DNA of 20,499 nt, from the NCBI GenBank assembly GCA_036272815.1, contig DATAYA010000244.1, forward strand, positions 1 through 20,499, given 5' to 3'. Source of the stretch: DATAYA01 sp036272815 (GTDB taxonomy: Bacteria; Pseudomonadota; Alphaproteobacteria; Acetobacterales; Acetobacteraceae). Below, piece by piece: positions 15,027-20,499 of this stretch. The translations under genes and the position numbers were made by a program. Position 1 is the first letter of the stretch. Each line of letters begins with the position of its first letter. The notes under the pieces are model-generated. The model searched no databases. It was given only the letters and a program-made list of their open reading frames with translations, and was not told the DNA's origin.

Positions 15027-16437
15027 AGGCCTGCGCGGCACCCTGCGCGGCGGCGACGATGGGGGCCGGGAAGACAAAGAACAGCAGAGTGAACAGCGTG
15101 CCCGCGGCGGCGACGAAGGAGAGCGAGGCGCTGCGCCGGTCGAATGCGGGCTCCGCCGGATCGAAGTAGATCACCTTGACGACGCGGATGTAGTAGTAGG
15201 CGGAAACGACGCTGGTCACGACGCCGATCACCGCAAGCCACCAGTTGCCGGCCTGCACGGCGGCGAGAAAGACGTAGAGCTTGCCGAAGAAGCCCGACAT
15301 CGGCGGGATGCCGGCCATGCTGAACATCAGCACCGCGAAGGCCAGCGCCAGCATCGGGTCGGTGCTTGCGAGCCCGTTGAGGTCGGCGATCTTCTCAAGC
15401 GCGCGGCCGCGGCGCCGCATGGCGATGATGCAGGCGAAGGTGCCAGCGCTCATGAAGACGTAGGTGACGAGATAGATCAGGACGCCGCGATATCCGGCCT
15501 GGGTGCCGACCGCGAGCCCGATCAGCGCGTAGCCGATATGCCCGATCGATGAATAGGCCATCAGCCGCTTGATGCTCCATTGCCCGATGGCGCCAAGCGC
15601 GCCGATTATCATCGAGGCGATCGAGATGAGTGCCAGCAGCGGCGTCCATTGCGCCAGCAGATGCCCGAACGGAACCGCGAGCGTGCGCAGAAGCAGCGCC
15701 ATCGCGGCGACTTTGGGAGCCGTGCTCATCAGCGCCGTGACCGGGGTGGGTGCCCCCTCGTACACGTCGGGCGTCCACATATGGAACGGCACTGCCGAGA
15801 TCTTGAAGGCCAGGCCCGCGATGATGAACACGACGCCGACCACCAGGCCGACGGAGACCGAACCCGGCTCGGTGAAGGCGTGCCCGAGGGCGGCGAAATC
15901 CATCGTGCCGGCGAAGCCGTAGACGAGCGAGATGCCATAGAGCAGCAGGCCGGATGCGAGCGCACCAAGCACAAAGTATTTGAGTCCCGCCTCGGACGAT
16001 CGCACTTCGTCGCGCGCGAAAGCGGCGAGCACGTAGATCGCGAGCGACTGCAACTCCAACCCGAGATAAAGCGACATGAGGCTGGTCGCGGACGCCATCA
16101 CCATCATGCCGACCGTGGAAAACAGCACCAGCACCGGGAATTCGAATCGCGTCAGGCTCTGCTTGTCGTTGTAGTCGAGGGCCAGGATCACCGCGAGCAG
16201 GGCACCGACCAGCACCAGCATCTTCACGAAGACCGCGAACGGATCGACGGCGAACTGGCCGCGATAAGCGATGCCGTATGGCGTGCTGAGCACGAGCGCC
16301 GCAACAATCAGGAAGGCGCCGATCGTCAGCATGGTGCAGAGCAGGGTCGAGTCTTCGCGGCGCAGCACGCCGAACACCAGGATAGCGAAGCCGCAGACCG
16401 AGAGGACGAGCTCCGGTGCCGCCAGCGTCCAGTTCAT
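15016..16437 (-). CDS. nuoN: NADH-quinone oxidoreductase subunit N
   Basis: 473 residues, one of the three antiporter-like proton-pumping subunits in the membrane arm of complex I. Key residues of the family can be placed: Glu128 in LGLELQ, Lys212 in GLAFKISAVPFHMWTPDVYEG and Lys242 in TAPKVA, each five positions before its E. coli counterpart (133, 217, 247). The conserved AYSSIGHIGY and FSMAGIPPMSGF segments follow. Start ATG 16437 overlaps the nuoM stop by four bases (ATGA). The reading frame stays open far upstream inside nuoM, but that is a shadow. The last codons are repeated after the stop. Confidence 0.97.
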   Translation of the reverse strand: MNWTLAAPELVLSVCGFAILVFGVLRREDSTLLCTMLTIGAFLIVAALVLSTPYGIAYRGQFAVDPFAVFVKMLVLVGALLAVILALDYNDKQSLTRFEFPVLVLFSTVGMMVMASATSLMSLYLGLELQSLAIYVLAAFARDEVRSSEAGLKYFVLGALASGLLLYGISLVYGFAGTMDFAALGHAFTEPGSVSVGLVVGVVFIIAGLAFKISAVPFHMWTPDVYEGAPTPVTALMSTAPKVAAMALLLRTLAVPFGHLLAQWTPLLALISIASMIIGALGAIGQWSIKRLMAYSSIGHIGYALIGLAVGTQAGYRGVLIYLVTYVFMSAGTFACIIAMRRRGRALEKIADLNGLASTDPMLALAFAVLMFSMAGIPPMSGFFGKLYVFLAAVQAGNWWLAVIGVVTSVVSAYYYIRVVKVIYFDPAEPAFDRRSASLSFVAAAGTLFTLLFFVFPAPIVAAAQGAAQALLG

Positions 16438-17954
16438 CGGGCGGGTCCTCCGGCAAAGCGGACGGTGTCGAGCGAGGCGGTGTGCTGCTGCACCATCGCG
16501 CCGATGCTCGCATCCCAGAAGCGGGTGAAGCTGGTGGGATGGACCCCCATCCAGAGCGTCAGCACCACCAGCGGCGCGAATATCGCAACCTCGCGCGGGC
16601 TGAGATCGAGCAGGCTCTTGAGGTCGGTCTTGACGAGCGCCCCGAAGATCACGCGGCGATAGAGATAGAGCGTGTAGGCGGTGCCGAGGATCATCCCCAT
16701 CGCCCCCAGCAGTGCCAACCAGAAATTGACCTGCAGCGCACCGATCACCACGAGGAACTCGCCGACGAAGCCACTGGTGCCAGGCAGACCGATGTTCGCC
16801 AGAGCGAAGATCATGAACACGGTCGCGTATTTCGGCATGTTCCAGGCAAGGCCGCCGTAGCGGTCGATCTCGCGCGTGTGCAGCCGGTCGTAGACGACGC
16901 CGACGCAGAGGAACAGCGCGGCGGACACCAGGCCGTGCGAGATCATGAGGAATATGGCGCCCTGGATCCCCTGCTGGGTCATCGAGAAGATGCCCATCGT
17001 CACGAAGCCCATGTGCGCCACGGAGGAGTACGCAATGAGCTTCTTCATGTCGTCCTGTGCGAGAGCGACCAGCGAGGTGTAGGTCACCGCGATCACCCCG
17101 AGGGTGAACATCAGCGGCGCGAACTCCGCGGTCGCCTGTGGCAGCATCGGCATCGAGAACCGGATGAAGCCGTAGGCGCCCATCTTCAGCATCACGCCCG
17201 CCAAGATCACGGAGCCCGCTGTCGGCGCCTCGACATGCGCATCCGGCAGCCAGGTGTGGACCGGCCACATCGGTACCTTGACGGCAAAGCTCGCGAGGAA
17301 GGCAAGGAACAGCCAGAACTGCATTTCGGGCGGGAAGGGCGTGTGCAACAGCACGACGATGTCCGTGGTGCCGGCGCGATACCACATGGCGAGGAGTGCC
17401 AGCAGCATCAGCACCGAGCCGAGCAGCGTGTAGAGGAAGAACTTGAACGCGGCATACACGCGCCGCGGACCACCCCAGATGCCGATGATAAGATACATCG
17501 GGATCAGCACGCCCTCGAAGAACATGTAGAAGACGAGGAAGTCGAGCGCACAGAACATGCCCACCATCATCGTCTCGAGGATGAGGAAGGTGATCATGTA
17601 CTCGCGGACGCGCGAGTGGACGGAATCCCAGCTCGCAAGGATGCAGATCGGCGTGAGAAACGTCGACAGCAACACGAACAGCACCGAGATGCCGTCCACA
17701 CCCATCCGATAGGAGACCTTGAACGCCGGCAACCAGGTCACGTTCTCGACGAACTGGAAGCCCGGGTTCGAGGTATCGAAGCGGAACCAGAGCACGAGGC
17801 TGAGCGCGAACACGATCAGGCTGGTCCAGAGCGCGGTCCAGCGCGCGTTGGCGGCAACCGTCGCCTCATCGCCGCGCACGCAGAGCAAGACGCCGACGCC
17901 GACCAGCGGCAGCCAGGTGATGAGCGAGAGGACCGGGAAGCCGGCGGCGTTCAT
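16434..17954 (-). CDS. nuoM: NADH-quinone oxidoreductase subunit M
   Basis: 506 residues, antiporter-like proton-pumping membrane subunit of complex I, with around 14 helices. Signature residues are in place: Glu147 in YMFFEGVLIPMY, Lys226 in FAVKVPMWPVHTWLPDAH and Lys257 in GVMLKMGAYG. The AYSSVAHMGFV segment and the LPGTSGFVGEFL loop are also present. Start ATG 17954 lies seven bases after nuoL; the stop overlaps nuoN as ATGA. Nothing unusual is seen. Confidence 0.97.
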   Translation of the reverse strand: MNAAGFPVLSLITWLPLVGVGVLLCVRGDEATVAANARWTALWTSLIVFALSLVLWFRFDTSNPGFQFVENVTWLPAFKVSYRMGVDGISVLFVLLSTFLTPICILASWDSVHSRVREYMITFLILETMMVGMFCALDFLVFYMFFEGVLIPMYLIIGIWGGPRRVYAAFKFFLYTLLGSVLMLLALLAMWYRAGTTDIVVLLHTPFPPEMQFWLFLAFLASFAVKVPMWPVHTWLPDAHVEAPTAGSVILAGVMLKMGAYGFIRFSMPMLPQATAEFAPLMFTLGVIAVTYTSLVALAQDDMKKLIAYSSVAHMGFVTMGIFSMTQQGIQGAIFLMISHGLVSAALFLCVGVVYDRLHTREIDRYGGLAWNMPKYATVFMIFALANIGLPGTSGFVGEFLVVIGALQVNFWLALLGAMGMILGTAYTLYLYRRVIFGALVKTDLKSLLDLSPREVAIFAPLVVLTLWMGVHPTSFTRFWDASIGAMVQQHTASLDTVRFAGGPAR

Positions 17955-17961
17955 CGCGTCC

Positions 17962-19893
17962 TCAACCGAACAGGAGGAAGATCGAGACCAGCAGCACGAG
18001 GCCGATCAGCATGACGAAGGCATAGACCGCGAGCGAGCCGGTCTGGATGCGCGTGACTTCGGTCGAGCCGTCCGTGGCGAGCGCTGCTAATCCGTTCGGC
18101 ACGCCGTCGATGATGGTCGCATCCCCCGTTTGCCAGAGAAGGCGCGCAAGACGGAACGCCGGGCGGACGAAGAGGTGGTCGTAGAGCTCGTCGAAATACC
18201 ATTTGTGGACCAGGAAATCATAGGTGCGCGGGAACGAAGCGGCCAGCCGCGCGGGAATTGCCGGCCGCCACATGTACATCGCGTAGCCAAGCGCGATCCC
18301 GGCCAGGCCGCACAGCAACGGCAGGATCGCGATGGCGAACGGGACGTGCTCCATCTCCAGGAGGATGTGGTTGCGCGGACCGTTGACGATGCTGCCCATC
18401 CAGAATCGCTGCCAGGCCTCGCCGATGAACAGGCCGTGGAAGGCGAGCCCGGTGAAGGCGGCGCCGATTGCGAGCACGATCAGCGGCCCGGTCATGATCG
18501 CCGGGCTTTCGTGGAGGTGCTCGGCGATGTGCGCGTCGTAGCGCGGGCGCCCGTGAAAGGTCATGATGATGAGACGCCACGAATAGAAGGCGGTCAGGAG
18601 AGCCGCGAACGTGCCGAGCGCGAAGCCGTAGAACGCGAGCCCGACACCCTTGGCGTCCGCTGCCTCGAGGATGGCGTCCTTGGAGAAGTAGCCCGCGAAG
18701 AAGGGGATCCCGGCGAGTGCGAGGCAGCCGACCCACATCACGACATAGGTGATCGGCAGCTTTCGCCAGAGGCCGCCCATGCGGCGCATGTCCTGCTCGC
18801 CGCCGACCGCGTGGATCACCGAGCCCGCGGCCAGGAACAGCAGCGATTTGAAGAACGCATGCGTGAAGAGGTGGAAGATGGCCGCCTGATAGGCGCCGAC
18901 GCCGGCCGCGAGGAACATATAGCCGAGCTGCGAGCAGGTGGAATAGGCGATCACCCGCTTGATGTCCATCTGCACGCAGGCGATGGTCGCGGCGAAGCAG
19001 GCGGTGGTACCGCCCACGAGAATTATCATCCCTCGGGCGAAATGCGTCTGTTCGTAGATCGGCGACATGCGGGCGACCAGGAACACGCCCGCCGTCACCA
19101 TCGTCGCCGCATGGATCAGCGCCGAGACCGGCGTCGGCCCCTCCATCGCGTCCGGCAGCCAGGTGTGCAGGCCGATCTGCGCGGACTTGCCCATCGCGCC
19201 GATGAACAGCAGCACTCCGATCACCTCAAATGCGCCGAAATTGCCGCCAAGGACGTGATAGACGGCATGCACATGCGCCGGGATCGCCGCGAAGATCGTC
19301 TCGAAAGTGACCGACCGGAAGAGGAAGAACGTCAGCGCGATGCCGAGCGCGAAGAACAGATCGCCCACGCGGTTGACCACGAACGCCTTGATCGCCGCGG
19401 CGCAGGCGCTCGGCCGGTCGAACCAGTAGCCGATCAGCAGATAGGAGAGGAGCCCCACGCCCTCCCAGCCGAAGAAGAGCTGCACGAGGTTGTCCGACGT
19501 CACCAGCATCAGCATCGCGAAGGTGAACAGGCTCAGATAGCTGAAGAAGCGGTGGGTCGGGCTATGCTCGTGGGCCATGTAGCCGACGCTGTAGATGTGG
19601 ATCAGGGTCGAGACCGTGGTGACCATCGCGACCATTACGACCGACAGCGTGTCGTGACGCAGCGCCCAGTCGACATGGAAGCGGCCCGCCTCGATCCAGG
19701 TGCCGATCGGATAGAGGTTGCCCGCGCCCTGCTTGAGCATGAAGGGCACGAACTCGGTGATGCCGCAGGCCGCCGCGACGAGCATCAGCAGGATCGACAC
19801 GGACTGCGCCGCACGGTCGCCGATCAGGCGCCCGAACAGGCCGGCGATGATCGCGCCCAGCAGCGGCGCGAACACCGCGATCGTGTAGAGCAT
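17962..19893 (-). CDS. nuoL: NADH-quinone oxidoreductase subunit L
   Basis: 643 residues, the distal antiporter-like subunit of complex I, whose C-terminal lateral helix runs along the membrane arm. Glu144 (FGWEGVGLLSYLLIGYWF), Asp178 (NRVGDLFFALG) and Lys236 (GAMGKSAQIGLHTWLPDAMEGPTPVSALIHAATMV) match E. coli Glu144, Asp178 and Lys229. The C-terminal third holds the FLVHKWYFDELYDHLFVRP segment that leads into the lateral helix, and a last transmembrane helix ends in FLLFG. Start ATG 19893 follows the nuoK stop by three bases. Length is normal for the family. Confidence 0.97.
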   Translation of the reverse strand: MLYTIAVFAPLLGAIIAGLFGRLIGDRAAQSVSILLMLVAAACGITEFVPFMLKQGAGNLYPIGTWIEAGRFHVDWALRHDTLSVVMVAMVTTVSTLIHIYSVGYMAHEHSPTHRFFSYLSLFTFAMLMLVTSDNLVQLFFGWEGVGLLSYLLIGYWFDRPSACAAAIKAFVVNRVGDLFFALGIALTFFLFRSVTFETIFAAIPAHVHAVYHVLGGNFGAFEVIGVLLFIGAMGKSAQIGLHTWLPDAMEGPTPVSALIHAATMVTAGVFLVARMSPIYEQTHFARGMIILVGGTTACFAATIACVQMDIKRVIAYSTCSQLGYMFLAAGVGAYQAAIFHLFTHAFFKSLLFLAAGSVIHAVGGEQDMRRMGGLWRKLPITYVVMWVGCLALAGIPFFAGYFSKDAILEAADAKGVGLAFYGFALGTFAALLTAFYSWRLIIMTFHGRPRYDAHIAEHLHESPAIMTGPLIVLAIGAAFTGLAFHGLFIGEAWQRFWMGSIVNGPRNHILLEMEHVPFAIAILPLLCGLAGIALGYAMYMWRPAIPARLAASFPRTYDFLVHKWYFDELYDHLFVRPAFRLARLLWQTGDATIIDGVPNGLAALATDGSTEVTRIQTGSLAVYAFVMLIGLVLLVSIFLLFG

Positions 19894-19896
19894 CGC

Positions 19897-20202
19897 TCAG
19901 CCCCGCATGAGATTGACGTCTTCGACCTGGATCGAGCCGCGATTGCGGAAATAGACGACGACGATGGCGAGCCCGATCGCCGCCTCGGCCGCGGCGACGG
20001 TGAGCACAAACATCGCGAACACCTGCCCGACCAGGTCGCCGAGGGCCGCGGAGAATGCGACCAGGTTGATGTTGACCGCGAGCAGGATGAGCTCGATCGA
20101 CATCAGAATGATGATGACGTTCTTCCGGTTGAGGAAGATGCCGAACACGCCCAGCACCAGCAGGATCGCGGCGACTGAGAGGTAATGACCGAGCCCCGGC
20201 AT
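19897..20202 (-). CDS. nuoK: NADH-quinone oxidoreductase subunit K
   Basis: 101 residues, the usual size, with three membrane helices. It is a small complex I subunit in the proton path. The conserved acidic residues Glu37 (LMSIELILLAVNINLVAF) and Glu73 (AAAEAAIGLAIVV) match E. coli Glu36 and Glu72. I chose ATG 20202 (MPGLGHYLSVAAILL); the frame continues upstream, but only as a shadow of nuoJ. One base separates this start from the nuoJ stop. Confidence 0.97.
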   Translation of the reverse strand: MPGLGHYLSVAAILLVLGVFGIFLNRKNVIIILMSIELILLAVNINLVAFSAALGDLVGQVFAMFVLTVAAAEAAIGLAIVVVYFRNRGSIQVEDVNLMRG

Positions 20203-20203
20203 G

Positions 20204-20499
20204 TCAGTGGCCTCCCGGCGGATGTGCCAGCTCGGCGTTCTCTTCCGCGATCTCAGGCGGCTCGGTCTCGCGCGGCCGGCGGATGTCCTGCTCCTCGACC
20301 CCGGCGCCGAGCGCCATGTCGACCAGCACCAGCGTCTCGGAGACGTGACGCGCCCCTTGCACCGAGACCACCTGCTTGCGCGAGGCGCGGCGGTCACGGA
20401 GCGTCAGTACGATCGCGCCGATCATCGCCACCAGCAGCACGAGCCCGGCGAGCTGGAACAACAGCACGTTCTGCGTGTAGAGGACGCGCCCGAGCGCCT
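20204..20499 (-). CDS. nuoJ: NADH-quinone oxidoreductase subunit J, 3' part
   Basis: The 5' end lies beyond the window; the frame is open to base 20499. NuoJ is a membrane subunit of complex I. The visible part reads ALGRVLYTQNVLLFQLAG and then LVLLVAMIGAIVLTLR, the classic last-helix signature. After it comes a hydrophilic tail of about 65 residues, ending with an acidic and Pro-rich stretch (PRETEPPEIAEENAELAHPPGGH) that differs from the short VKPGQG-type ending I know from many alphaproteobacterial NuoJ proteins. The stop is one base before nuoK. Confidence 0.94.
   Translation of the reverse strand, partial: ALGRVLYTQNVLLFQLAGLVLLVAMIGAIVLTLRDRRASRKQVVSVQGARHVSETLVLVDMALGAGVEEQDIRRPRETEPPEIAEENAELAHPPGGH

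Overview
This is a GC-rich, almost fully coding chromosomal window from an alphaproteobacterium. I place it near the Rhodospirillales/Acetobacteraceae. The reasons are: a COQ9-family gene beside def and divergent from rpsU; a short ProRS; RNase J, a DUF1467 gene and proS in a row; a single lolC/E-type gene with lolD; and a nuoJKLMN tail. The family-level placement is inference. Everything looks like core housekeeping DNA. I see no phage, insertion sequence, tRNA, rRNA, CRISPR array or defence island.

Layout, left part (1-6582, + strand). It opens with the 3' end of pnp (second RNase PH core end, KH, S1) and a hairpin terminator. A nitronate-monooxygenase-like flavoprotein with a C-terminal cysteine cluster follows, then a second terminator-like hairpin with a T8 run. 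Next come an MFS transporter and a tightly packed set: a soluble lytic transglycosylase, phosphatidylglycerophosphatase A (pgpA) and the short CinA/PncC-type amidohydrolase. The last two overlap by ATGA.

Middle (6560-8561). Peptide deformylase and the COQ9-family gene are on the minus strand, coupled by ATGA. They diverge from ribosomal protein S21 (rpsU) across a 155-base promoter region. A YcgN-type cysteine-cluster gene converges on rpsU. The COQ9 gene overlaps the end of cinA tail to tail.

Right part (8614-20499, all minus strand). Read in the direction of transcription it runs nuoJ (5' end cut by the window), nuoK, nuoL, nuoM, nuoN, coaX, rnj, a DUF1467 gene, a 392-base non-coding gap, proS, lolC/E, lolD. 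The Nuo proteins are membrane-arm subunits of respiratory complex I, with all the key charged residues in place. coaX starts coenzyme A synthesis. RNase J is an RNA-processing enzyme. LolCE-D releases lipoproteins from the inner membrane.

No entirely new system is evident. The best leads are the cysteine cluster on the nitronate-monooxygenase-like protein, the hairpin-rich 11854-12245 gap with a + strand terminator that no + strand gene explains, and the tandem-duplicated nuoN end where birA often lies in related genomes.
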